Shown here in pieces: positions 1 through 6,642 of a DNA stretch of 9,292 nt. Both the position numbers and the translations under genes were made by a program. Where the stretch lies: positions 1-9,292 of the forward strand of contig JBBDTC010000081.1 in the NCBI GenBank assembly GCA_040904625.1, in the 5' to 3' direction. Positions within the stretch are counted from its first letter, which is position 1, and each line of letters begins with the position of its first letter. This DNA comes from JACKNG01 sp040904625 (GTDB taxonomy: Bacteria; Pseudomonadota; Gammaproteobacteria; Ga0077536). The notes under the pieces were generated by a model. That model worked only from the letters and a program-made list of their open reading frames with translations, had not been told where the DNA came from and ran no database searches.

Positions 1-98
1 AAGCGGACCGAAGGGAGCCATTCCGCCAAAGGACCCCCCGCTGGAGAGGCCTATCCGCGCTTGAGTAAGTGCCATTCGGGGCAGGTCCCTTCGATTAC
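1..98. other. Non-coding left edge with two overlapping inverted repeats
   Basis: I see no supportable gene here. The segment follows the stop codon of the DUF411 gene, which reads leftward. It holds two perfect 8-bp inverted repeats: CGAAGGGA (9-16) with TCCCTTCG (86-93), and TTGAGTAA (61-68) with TTACTCAA (95-102). The second right arm overlaps the DUF411 stop codon at 99-101. The two stems interleave, so they could form only as alternatives or as a pseudoknot. Neither is followed by a T-run on the minus strand, so a standard intrinsic terminator is not supported. Confidence 0.35.
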
Positions 99-608
99 TC
101 AATCACCCGGGTGGTGCTCGAAGATTTCGGCCGTGCCGTCGCGACGGACCAGCACTGATTCGTAGGCCTCGCTGCCGCTCGGATGCTCCATGCCCGGCGA
201 ACCCAGGGGCATCCCGGGCACACTGAGAACGCCGCCGCCTTCGGTGTCCAGGAAGCGGTGGATGTCGCCGACCGGGACATGCCCTTCGATGACATGCTCA
301 CCGATGGTTGCCGTATGGCAGGAGCGCAGATCTCGCGGCACGCCGAGGCGATCCTTGATCGGGCCGAGATCGTCGACGTCGTGCAGCGCCACTTCGAAGC
401 CCTGGTCTTCCAGATAATCCGCCCATTTGGTGCAGCAGCCGCAGGTCGGTGTCTTGTATACCGTGACCAGCGGGTTGGCGTCGGCAGCGATCGTCGAGGG
501 GGTGGCGGCGGACGGCGAACTGCCCGGCGCAGTTGTCGCGGCCGGGTCGCCTTCACAGCCCGAGAGTAGCAGCGCGAGCAGGATTGACGCGATTGAGTGG
601 CGCAACAT
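99..608 (-). CDS. DUF411 family metal-binding lipoprotein
   Basis: This predicts a 169-residue exported protein of the DUF411 family, small thioredoxin-like proteins often linked to copper or other metal handling. Residues 1-18 form a lipoprotein signal ending in the lipobox LSGC, so Cys18 would be lipidated and the protein membrane-anchored in the envelope. A Ser/Pro/Ala-rich linker (about 20-46) precedes the domain. The family signature VYKTPTCGCC lies at 50-59, followed by SCHT (Cys97, His98), EGHVP with His110, and a Met/Pro/Gly-rich stretch PGMPLGSPGMEHP (131-143). These Cys, His and Met residues are plausible metal ligands. The start at 608 is preferred because AGGGAGG lies 8 nt upstream of it. 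An ATG at 626 would add six residues and places that ribosome-binding site inside the gene. No efflux pump or oxidase is adjacent, so the metal and partner are unknown. Confidence 0.85.
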   Translation of the reverse strand: MLRHSIASILLALLLSGCEGDPAATTAPGSSPSAATPSTIAADANPLVTVYKTPTCGCCTKWADYLEDQGFEVALHDVDDLGPIKDRLGVPRDLRSCHTATIGEHVIEGHVPVGDIHRFLDTEGGGVLSVPGMPLGSPGMEHPSGSEAYESVLVRRDGTAEIFEHHPGD

Positions 609-686
609 GCGCAGAGCCTCCCTCATGGGGTCAGTTTCGATTCGTCCGAGTCTACAGCGCGGCGAGCACGGAGCACAGGCTGCCAG

Positions 687-1160
687 TCAGTTCTGCAGTG
701 GCAATTCGGTGCGCTGTACGATGGGCTTCAGGGCAAAGCTGGTCTGGATATTGGCGATGCCGGCGATCTTGGTCAGTTTCTCGACCAGAAAGCGCTCGTA
801 GCTCTCGAGATCCGGCATCACCACGCGTAACAAGTAGTCCGAGGTGCCGGTCATCAGATAGCACTCCATGACCTCGGGGTAAGTCGTTATGCGGGCTTGA
901 AACTTCTCCAGCGCCGCCTTCTCCTGGCTGCGCAGCGAAACACTGACGAAGGCGTTGATGGGCAGCCCCACGGCATGCGCATCGACGATGCCGACGTAAC
1001 GCTTGATCACCCCGCTCGCCTCCAAGGCCTTGACCCGCCGCAGGCACGGCGAGGGTGACAGGCCAACGGCCTCCGCCAACAGGGTATTGGACATGCGGGC
1101 ATCGTTCTGGAGGTAATGCAGGATTCGGTAGTCGGTTCGATCCAGGCTTAATCTTGGCAT
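687..1160 (-). CDS. Lrp/AsnC family transcriptional regulator
   Basis: A full-length (157 aa) feast/famine regulator. The N-terminal winged helix-turn-helix spans about residues 5-55, with recognition-helix sequence around GLSPSPCLRRVKALE (33-47). The C-terminal RAM/effector domain spans about 66-147 and includes TGTSDYLL (104-111), the usual effector-binding loop region. Family members form dimers to octamers and sense amino acids. It is divergently transcribed from the E1 dehydrogenase across 129 bp, the typical layout of a local regulator. An AAGGG lies 6 nt before the ATG. The arrangement resembles MdeR beside mdeB in Pseudomonas putida, where the regulator responds to methionine supply. 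That parallel is from family knowledge; the effector here is not shown by the sequence. Confidence 0.93.
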   Translation of the reverse strand: MPRLSLDRTDYRILHYLQNDARMSNTLLAEAVGLSPSPCLRRVKALEASGVIKRYVGIVDAHAVGLPINAFVSVSLRSQEKAALEKFQARITTYPEVMECYLMTGTSDYLLRVVMPDLESYERFLVEKLTKIAGIANIQTSFALKPIVQRTELPLQN

Positions 1161-1289
1161 CCCTGGCCCTTTTCGTTGGGGTATTAAACGAATTATGCCA
1201 AACTAAATCGTGCTGCAAGCATTCTGCGCAATCGCATTGCTGCGCTCAGGCGTTATCTTGGGTCTGCCCCAAACGCAGGAATCGTGGCC
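1161..1289. promoter_or_regulatory. Divergent promoter/operator region between Lrp-type regulator and E1 gene
   Basis: This AT-richer 129-bp gap must hold both promoters. Two inverted repeats are visible: TTCGTT (1172-1177) with AACGAA (1187-1192), spacer 9; and GCAAT-CGC-ATTGC, a 13-bp palindrome at 1228-1240. Either is a reasonable Lrp-type binding site, since these proteins recognise degenerate palindromes of about 13-15 bp. For the regulator, a possible minus-strand promoter is CTTGCA (1219-1214) and CATAAT (1197-1192) with a 16-nt spacer. The first inverted repeat would then touch the -10 region, as expected for autoregulation. I see no convincing plus-strand promoter for the E1 gene. 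A 5-bp hairpin TTGGG/CCCAA (1258-1272) precedes its ribosome-binding site. All functional assignments here are inference. Confidence 0.5.
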
Positions 1290-3959
1290 ATGGCCAGCGT
1301 GCTCGATCAGCACCCCGAATTCACCCTGGAAGTCGCCGAATGGCGCGACGCACTCGATGACGTGCTCGACCTCCACGGCCCCTCAGGGGTGCAGGAAATG
1401 CTGCGCCTCATGCAGGAACACGCGCTGGCCCGAGGGGTCGTCCTGAGCGAGGCGACGCTCAACACGCCTTATGTCAACACCATCCCCGTAGCCGAGCAGC
1501 CGGCCTACCCGGGAGACCCGGCGCTCGAGAAACGCATCGAGAATCTCATTCGCTGGAATGCGATGGCGATGATTCTGCGCGCCTCGGACAACGGCAGCGG
1601 CGTCGGCGGACATATCGCCACTTACGCCTCCGCCGCGACCATGCTCGAAGTCGGTTTTCATCACTTCTTCCGCGCACGCACGAGCGACTATGGCGGCGAC
1701 CTCGTCATTCCGCAGCCGCACGCGGCGCCCGGTATTTATGCGCGGGCCTTTCTCGAAGGGCGGCTGTCCGCCACTGAGCTCGACAATTTCCGCCGCGAAC
1801 TCAGCCCCGGTGGCGGCTTACCGTCTTACCCGCATCCACGGCTCAAGCCCGACTTCTGGCAGATGCCGTGCGCCTCGATGGGGCTGTCGACACCGACCGC
1901 GATCTATCAGGCGCGCTTCGCCAAGTATCTCGAGAATCGTGGGCTCAAACCCGCCAATGGCGGCCGCGTGTGGTGCTTCATCGGCGATGGCGAGGCCGAC
2001 GAACCCGAAGTGCTCGGTACCGTCAACATCGCCTCGCGCGAAAAGCTCGACAATCTCGTACTCGTCGTCAATTGCAATCTGCAGCGGCTCGACGGCCCGG
2101 TGCGTGGCAACGGTAAGATCATCCAGGAACTCGAACGCAGCTTCCGCGGCGCTGACTGGAACGTCATCAAGGTGATCTGGGGCAGCGGCTGGGATGGGCT
2201 GCTTGCCCAGGACAAGGAGGGCGTACTGCGGCGGCGCATGGAGGAAGCGGTCGATGGCGATTACCAGTGGTACTCGGTGTCGCCCGGTAATATCCAGCGC
2301 GAGCACTGGGTCGAGAACAACCCGACGTTGGCGCGCATGATGAACAGCCTGACCGACGATGAACTGCGTGACATCAAGCGCGGCGGGCAGGATCCGAAGA
2401 AAATCAACGCGGCTTTCGAGCGTGCCGTTGCCGCCCAGGGACGGCCGACCGTGATCCTGGTCAAGACCGTCAAGGGCGACGGCCTGGGTGCCATTCAGGG
2501 GCGCAATACGGCGCATCAGAAAAAGAAGCTCACCGCGGAACAGCGCATTGCGTGCGCCCGCGAGTACGGTATCCCGCTGTCTGACGAGGCCATCGAGCGC
2601 GCGGAATTCTATCGGCCGGCACCGGACAGCGCCGAGATTCGCTACCTGCTCGACCAGCGCGAGACCCTCGGCGGCTGTCTGCCGCGCCGAGAGCTTGCCT
2701 GCCCAGCCTTGCGCACGCCGGGCATCGGGCTCTTCCAGGAATTGCTCGAGGGCTCGCGGGCGCGGCCGGCCTCGACCACGATGGCGATGGTGCGCTTGCT
2801 CGCCCATCTGCTCAAGGACGATGCAATCGGCCGCTATGTCGTGCCCATCGTGCCGGACGAAGCGCGTACCTTCGGTATGGACAGCCTGTTCCCCGCAGCC
2901 GGGATTTATTCTCCCGAAGGACAGAACTACCGTCCCGTCGACGCCGATTCGCTGCTCTCCTATCGCGAAGCACGCGACGGACAGATTTTGCAGGAAGGAA
3001 TCTGCGAGACTGGCGCCATCGCGTCCTTCCTTGCCGCCGGCACGGCGCACGCCGTGCACGGCATCCCGACCATTCCTTTTTACTTCTTCTACTCGATGTT
3101 CGGTTTCCAGCGGGTCGGCGACATGATCTGGAGCGCGGCCGACATGTTCTGCCGGGGCTTTCTCCTCGGCGGCACCGCCGGGCGCACCACGCTTAACGGC
3201 GAAGGCCTGCAGCACGCCGACGGCCATTCCCAACTCGTCGCCGAAACGGTGCCTAACCTCGAGAGCTACGACCCTGCCTTCGGCTATGAGCTGGCCGTGA
3301 TCATTCGCGACGGTATTCGGCGCATGTATACCGAGCAGGAGAACGTCTTCTACTACATCACGCTGTACAACGAACCCTACCCGATGCCTCCATTGCCGGC
3401 CGAGGATCCCAGCGAAGGGATCCTGCGCGGCCTCTATCTCTACCGCGCGCGGGGGCTCGTCGAGGGGCCTTGCGCCAACCTGCTTGCCGCCGGGCCGCTG
3501 GTCCTTGCCGCCGAAGCGGCCGCAGCCAGACTCGAAGCGCAGGGCATCGCCGCCCAGGTTTTCAGCGTGACCAGTTTCAACGCACTCTATCGCGATGCCG
3601 TCGCCTGTGCCCGCGCGGCGCGCTTGCACCCCTCGGAACCGCGCCCACAGAGTTACCTCGAACGTGTTCTGGGCGAGCACGATGGTGTGTATGTCGCCGT
3701 CAGCGATTACATGAAGTCGCTCGCCCACAAACTCGCCACCTGGATCCCGGGCGAATACAGCGTACTCGGCACGGATGGCTTCGGCCGCTCCGCCGCGCGC
3801 GACGAATTACGCGATTATTTCGAGATCAGCGCCGACCACATCGTCCTCGCCGCCCTCGAGACCCTCGCCCGCAGCGGCGCCATCGAAGTCATCCAGGTCG
3901 AGGCCTGGCTGGCCGAAAGCGGCATCGACGCCGACAAACCGAATCCGCTCGATCTCTGA
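1290..3959 (+). CDS. aceE: Homodimeric (AceE-type) 2-oxoacid dehydrogenase E1 component, pyruvate or 2-oxobutyrate specific
   Basis: This 889-residue protein aligns along its length with E. coli AceE (887 aa), the thiamin-diphosphate E1 that decarboxylates pyruvate and acylates the lipoyl groups of E2 in the cytoplasmic dehydrogenase complex. Visible landmarks include the N-terminal E2-contacting segment (about 8-60), NTIPVAEQPAYPG (63-75), SYPHP with Tyr180, the ThDP/Mg motif GDGEADEPE (232-240) through NCNLQRLDG (261-269), NTAHQ with His409, ILQEG with catalytic Glu569, and GLQHADGHS with His642. Where E. coli has KGYGMG this protein has KGDGLG (about 395-400). ATG at 1290 is preferred over GTG at 1284, because AGGA (1277-1280) is then 9 nt upstream rather than 3. 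No E2 or E3 gene adjoins it. Together with the divergent Lrp-type gene, this makes an MdeB-like 2-oxobutyrate dehydrogenase E1 a serious alternative. The sequence alone does not settle the substrate. Confidence 0.93.
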   Translation: MASVLDQHPEFTLEVAEWRDALDDVLDLHGPSGVQEMLRLMQEHALARGVVLSEATLNTPYVNTIPVAEQPAYPGDPALEKRIENLIRWNAMAMILRASDNGSGVGGHIATYASAATMLEVGFHHFFRARTSDYGGDLVIPQPHAAPGIYARAFLEGRLSATELDNFRRELSPGGGLPSYPHPRLKPDFWQMPCASMGLSTPTAIYQARFAKYLENRGLKPANGGRVWCFIGDGEADEPEVLGTVNIASREKLDNLVLVVNCNLQRLDGPVRGNGKIIQELERSFRGADWNVIKVIWGSGWDGLLAQDKEGVLRRRMEEAVDGDYQWYSVSPGNIQREHWVENNPTLARMMNSLTDDELRDIKRGGQDPKKINAAFERAVAAQGRPTVILVKTVKGDGLGAIQGRNTAHQKKKLTAEQRIACAREYGIPLSDEAIERAEFYRPAPDSAEIRYLLDQRETLGGCLPRRELACPALRTPGIGLFQELLEGSRARPASTTMAMVRLLAHLLKDDAIGRYVVPIVPDEARTFGMDSLFPAAGIYSPEGQNYRPVDADSLLSYREARDGQILQEGICETGAIASFLAAGTAHAVHGIPTIPFYFFYSMFGFQRVGDMIWSAADMFCRGFLLGGTAGRTTLNGEGLQHADGHSQLVAETVPNLESYDPAFGYELAVIIRDGIRRMYTEQENVFYYITLYNEPYPMPPLPAEDPSEGILRGLYLYRARGLVEGPCANLLAAGPLVLAAEAAAARLEAQGIAAQVFSVTSFNALYRDAVACARAARLHPSEPRPQSYLERVLGEHDGVYVAVSDYMKSLAHKLATWIPGEYSVLGTDGFGRSAARDELRDYFEISADHIVLAALETLARSGAIEVIQVEAWLAESGIDADKPNPLDL

Positions 3960-3981
3960 GCGCTGCGCGCTGCGCGCAACA
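3960..3981. repeat. GC palindrome after the E1 gene
   Basis: Directly after the E1 stop codon is a perfect odd palindrome, TGCGCGC-T-GCGCGCA (3964-3978), preceded by a CGCTGCG tandem. It could fold as a 6-bp stem with a 3-nt loop. No T-run follows (AACAAG), so it is at best a weak transcript-end or 3'-protecting hairpin. The E1 transcript may read into the tRNA gene. Confidence 0.35.
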
Positions 3982-4004
3982 AGCGCCCCTCTGCCAATAC
4001 CCGC

Positions 4005-4010
4005 TACAAT
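4005..4010 (+). promoter_or_regulatory. Candidate -10 element (TACAAT) of the tRNA-Arg promoter
   Basis: TACAAT differs from the sigma-70 -10 consensus at one position and ends 12 nt before the mature tRNA. It is followed by the very GC-rich GCCCGCC, which resembles the discriminator of stringently controlled stable-RNA promoters. No good -35 hexamer is visible at 16-18 nt upstream. Stringent control is inferred from the discriminator alone. Confidence 0.45.
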
Positions 4011-4022
4011 GCCCGCCACGAC

Positions 4023-4099
4023 GCGCCCATAGCTCAGCTGGATAGAGTACCTGGCTTCGAACCAGGTGGTCGGGAGTTCGAATCTCTCTGGGCGCGCCA
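4023..4099 (+). tRNA. tRNA-Arg (anticodon UCG)
   Basis: A complete 77-nt cloverleaf. The acceptor GCGCCCA pairs fully with TGGGCGC. The D arm is GCTC/GAGT, with the invariant GG in its loop. The anticodon stem CCTGG/CCAGG encloses the loop CTTCGAA, giving anticodon TCG (reads CGA, arginine). The T arm is GGGAG/CTCTC with loop TTCGAAT. The discriminator is G, and the 3' CCA is encoded. No T-rich terminator is seen just downstream. tRNA 3' ends are common integration targets, and a lower-GC toxin-antitoxin pair begins about 125 nt later. However, I found no second copy of the tRNA 3' end in this window. Confidence 0.97.
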
Positions 4100-4146
4100 T
4101 TTCCATCGAAGTCCAGCCCGATCCACTGACGTCTTACCGCGATAGC

Positions 4147-4168
4147 GGACGGGCCAGCTTCGCCGTCC
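4147..4168 (+). other. Small stem-loop between tRNA and toxin gene
   Basis: GGACGG (4147-4152) and CCGTCC (4163-4168) form a perfect 6-bp stem with a 10-nt loop. There is no T-run after it. It may help end or process the tRNA transcript, but this is weak. Confidence 0.2.
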
Positions 4169-4188
4169 AAAGCTCTCCGTTGGCGCAT

Positions 4189-4226
4189 TTGACAACAGCC
4201 GAACATCGTTGGCATGTTTGCCAACG
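4189..4226 (+). promoter_or_regulatory. Toxin-antitoxin promoter with start-site palindrome (likely autoregulatory operator)
   Basis: A perfect -35 hexamer TTGACA lies at 4189-4194. A perfect inverted repeat, CGTTGGCA (4207-4214) and TGCCAACG (4219-4226) with spacer TGTT, covers where the -10 and transcription start should be. The best -10 candidate, CATGTT (4213-4218), is weak and lies within the palindrome. A repressor bound there would block the promoter, the usual way toxin-antitoxin operons are autoregulated. If transcription starts near 4225-4226, the mRNA would begin at the GTG start codon of the toxin and be leaderless. That last point is inference. Confidence 0.55.
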
Positions 4227-4510
4227 TGAAGGCCACCTTGCTCCAACGCGACCGGTTCGATTTCGACGACGGCACGATAGTGGAGATGGTGATCTGGACG
4301 GTACCGAAACCTGTCGAGGGTAGTCCTCATGCATACAAGTATCGGTTGTTCTTCGGTCGCCCTGACGAGCGCATCGTCGGATATGACAATGAGCGTTCAA
4401 AGGGCGAACACCGTCATATCGGTGGCCGGGAGCAACGATACGAATTCAAGGATGTGGAGACGTTGGTACACAACTTTTTCTCGGATATCGAGCGATGGAG
4501 GTCGAAATGA
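4226..4510 (+). CDS. tumE: TumE-type (DUF6516) toxin of a toxin-antitoxin pair
   Basis: A small protein recognised as the TumE/DUF6516 toxin family. The family pattern is clear: K-A-x-L-L near the start, DDGTIVEMVIW, YKYRL, YDNE, and KGEHRHIGGRE. The charged His-rich KGxHRH segment is the likely active or RNA-binding surface, but no biochemistry can be read from the sequence. Two starts are possible. ATG at 4214 gives 98 aa, begins inside the palindrome and has no ribosome-binding site. GTG at 4226 gives 94 aa (V-K-A-T-L-L), matches the usual family N-terminus and falls just after the palindrome. I prefer the GTG. The toxin gene precedes the antitoxin gene and overlaps it by 4 nt (ATGA), so the two are translationally coupled. 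Base composition is visibly lower in GC than in the flanking housekeeping genes. Confidence 0.8.
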   Translation: MKATLLQRDRFDFDDGTIVEMVIWTVPKPVEGSPHAYKYRLFFGRPDERIVGYDNERSKGEHRHIGGREQRYEFKDVETLVHNFFSDIERWRSK

Positions 4511-4869
4511 GGAAAGCGACGATTCGAATTCAAAGGAATGCGGATGCCGCGCTCGAGAAGATGGGCGAGCAGTTCGTCAAAGCGTGGACGACGGGCAAAT
4601 CGGCGGGCGACACTCTGGCATTCGAGTCTCCCGCCGCCCTGTTTCGTGTGCTGACCCCCAAGCGTTGGGAGCTGATCGAACGATTACAGGAACTCGGACC
4701 TAGCAGTGTCCGAGGTTTGGCGCGTGAGCTCGAGCGGGACGTCAAGCGAGTTCACGAAGACGTAGGCGTGTTGATCGAATGTGGGCTTGTTGCTCGGACC
4801 GTGGATGGAAAGATCAACGTCCCCTACGATTTAATTCGCGCAGAGTTCGACTTGAGGGCCGTTGCCTGA
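4507..4869 (+). CDS. HVO_A0114-type winged-helix DNA-binding protein, antitoxin partner
   Basis: A 120-residue protein matching the DNA-binding family commonly found after TumE toxins. An N-terminal segment (1-35) is followed by FESPAALFRVLTPKRWELIERL (39-60) and a MarR/ArsR-like winged helix-turn-helix (about 50-105). The recognition part is around VRGLARELERDVKRVHEDV (68-86), with a wing near VARTVDGKINVPY. The start at 4507 is chosen because GGAGG (4497-4501) lies 5 nt upstream; an ATG at 4495 would sit across that site. It overlaps the toxin stop by 4 nt. It is expected to neutralise the toxin and repress the operon at the palindrome ending at 4226. Both roles are inferred from family and layout. 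Confidence 0.8.
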   Translation: MRKATIRIQRNADAALEKMGEQFVKAWTTGKSAGDTLAFESPAALFRVLTPKRWELIERLQELGPSSVRGLARELERDVKRVHEDVGVLIECGLVARTVDGKINVPYDLIRAEFDLRAVA

Positions 4870-4938
4870 ATGTGCAGTGCGCAGGTCAGCCAGTATCTCC
4901 AGCACCTCGGATTCGCCAAGATGCACGAACGGACCCCA

Positions 4939-6642
4939 TCAGGCCGACCGCGGCGGCCGATGCACGACCAGCTGCGGGAACGGGATCTCCCAGCCGAAAT
5001 GATTACAGGCATCGACGCACAGCCGGGTCAGCAGCCATTCGGCGGTGTCGTAGTGCACGGCAGCGTCGCCGGTCATGTCGACCTCGACACCGTATTCGAT
5101 GGCGGAGTCGGCGGCGCGGCACAATTCGACGTCGACACGGATGATCTGGTCTTCGCGCAGCACCTGCTTCAGACCCTCGTGTACGAATGCACGCAACTTC
5201 TCGCGCACTTCACCGGTAGCGATGGCCTGATGTTTGTAGGAGATGCCGAAGATGACTTCTGCCCGCGATCCGCGTGAGAGGTTTTGCGGCGCCATTTCAT
5301 AGAACGTGGCGGCGGTGAAGGTCATGTGGATGCCGCCTTCGATGCGGACTTCGACCAGGCCCGGGGTTTGCACCAGGACTTCGGCAAGCCCTTGCTCGAG
5401 ACGCACGAAATCGCCTTTATGGGTCGGGAACCAGGGTTCGCGCTCGGCGACCGGGCGCGAGTGCAGGCCGATCATCTGACGAATAGGCACGGAAAAGTGG
5501 CCACCTTCGAGTTCGGGATTGACCAGGTCGCAGTAGAAATCGAGCTTGTGGACGAGCCACGGGATGCCATCGAGAAAAATGCGTTCGCCTTCCTGTACGG
5601 CACCAAGGTTGAGATAGAGAGTGACCTGTTCGATGAGACTCGGCAACATGCGAATGCCGATCCAGACCAGTGCAAAGATGAATACGACTGTGATGCCGAC
5701 CAGCAGCCAGTCGTTGAGCAGGTTGAAGGTGATCAGCATCGCGAGCAACGCGAGGATGAAGCTGCCGACCGTATAGATCAGCGTGATGACCCGCGTGGCA
5801 AAGTTCTTGCGAGCTCGGCGCGCATGACGATAGGCACCGAGCCGGCGGCTGACGAAACGCAAAGAGAGCAGGGTGCCGAAGAAGGCGGCACCGCCGTACA
5901 GGAGATTCAGCCCGCGATCGCGAATGAAGGTGCGTGCGAATTCATTGGCCGACTCGACTGCGGACGAGCTGCTGGTCTGGCGGGTGGCGAGTTGGCGTTC
6001 GGTTGCGGTGATGAGATCGTCGACGGTTTTCAGGCGTTCCTGCCACAGCGCCTGTAGACGTGCGAGCTCCTGACCGAGCAGCTCGTCGGTGTTCTTGGCG
6101 AGCAGCGGTTCGAGCTGGGCAAGTGCGCGCTCGGTGATATTGCGATGGTTGCGTGCGACGCTCAGTTCGCGGCGCAGGCTTTCGATCTGACGCGCCTGCT
6201 CGGTGAGCGAGCGCAGCATCATCACGAAGGGTTCGACGAGCTGCTGGGCTTCGGCCTTGAGGTCGAGTTCGATACGCGCGTCGAGATCGAACTCCTCGCC
6301 GTCGACTCCCGTGGCCAGCTCGCCGATTTGCACATTGAGATCGAGGATCTCCTGCCTCACTTCGGCGGCCTTGGCGTTAATCTGGGCCTCGTCGAGATCG
6401 TCCTCGGGTTCCGCCACGGCTTCTCGCAGGGCCTTGAGTTCGGCTCGTTTGCTGCTGCGTAATTCGATCAGGGCGCGCAGCGACTCGAGCGATATCCGAT
6501 GCGGATCGCTCGGCGCGGCCGGGGTTGTATTTGCAGCGGGGGCGGCAGGTGGCGGGGCAGCTGCATCCTGGGCGCCAGACGGCGCGATGGCTGCCAGGCT
6601 GAGGAGAAGTACGGCGAGCAGTGGCCACTGTGCTGTGGTCAT
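4939..6642 (-). CDS. Divergent MscS-like mechanosensitive channel family membrane protein
   Basis: A 567-residue inner-membrane protein with an MscS-like C-terminal half. Residues 1-24 form a signal peptide (MTTAQW then a Leu/Ala-rich core, cut near SGAQD). An Ala/Pro linker follows, then a long charged, largely helical, probably coiled-coil periplasmic region (about 50-235). Hydrophobic helices lie near 247-264, 283-309 and 312-331. Two MscS-beta-like segments follow: GERIFLDG to LHSRP (352-397) and GDFVRLEQG to NLSRG (410-458). The alpha/beta C-terminus (about 460-562) ends in GWEIPFPQLVVH, matching the MscS ending. The third helix lacks the Gly/Ala-packed pore motif of E. coli MscS. The reading frame stays open upstream to 6834, but the signal peptide argues for the start at 6642; a basic extension from 6711 is possible. 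It converges with the antitoxin gene, and channel activity is not certain. Confidence 0.82.
   Translation of the reverse strand: MTTAQWPLLAVLLLSLAAIAPSGAQDAAAPPPAAPAANTTPAAPSDPHRISLESLRALIELRSSKRAELKALREAVAEPEDDLDEAQINAKAAEVRQEILDLNVQIGELATGVDGEEFDLDARIELDLKAEAQQLVEPFVMMLRSLTEQARQIESLRRELSVARNHRNITERALAQLEPLLAKNTDELLGQELARLQALWQERLKTVDDLITATERQLATRQTSSSSAVESANEFARTFIRDRGLNLLYGGAAFFGTLLSLRFVSRRLGAYRHARRARKNFATRVITLIYTVGSFILALLAMLITFNLLNDWLLVGITVVFIFALVWIGIRMLPSLIEQVTLYLNLGAVQEGERIFLDGIPWLVHKLDFYCDLVNPELEGGHFSVPIRQMIGLHSRPVAEREPWFPTHKGDFVRLEQGLAEVLVQTPGLVEVRIEGGIHMTFTAATFYEMAPQNLSRGSRAEVIFGISYKHQAIATGEVREKLRAFVHEGLKQVLREDQIIRVDVELCRAADSAIEYGVEVDMTGDAAVHYDTAEWLLTRLCVDACNHFGWEIPFPQLVVHRPPRSA

Noticed and set aside
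1818..3728. Very long open frame on the minus strand inside the E1 gene
   Set aside because: It is antisense to a gene with clear full-length AceE homology. Its translation has no recognisable domain, and such frames are expected opposite GC-rich coding sequence.
3960..3981. Intrinsic terminator after the E1 gene
   Set aside because: The palindrome is strong but is followed by AACAAG instead of a T-run, so it was listed only as a palindrome.
4023..4938. Integrated element bounded by a tRNA 3'-end duplication
   Set aside because: I looked for a second copy of the tRNA 3' segment downstream of the toxin-antitoxin pair and found none. There is also no integrase in the window.
4870..6057. Plus-strand open frames (4870-5277, 5284-6057) following the antitoxin
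   Set aside because: Most of their length is antisense to the MscS-like gene and there is no ribosome-binding site, so they are shadows of that gene.
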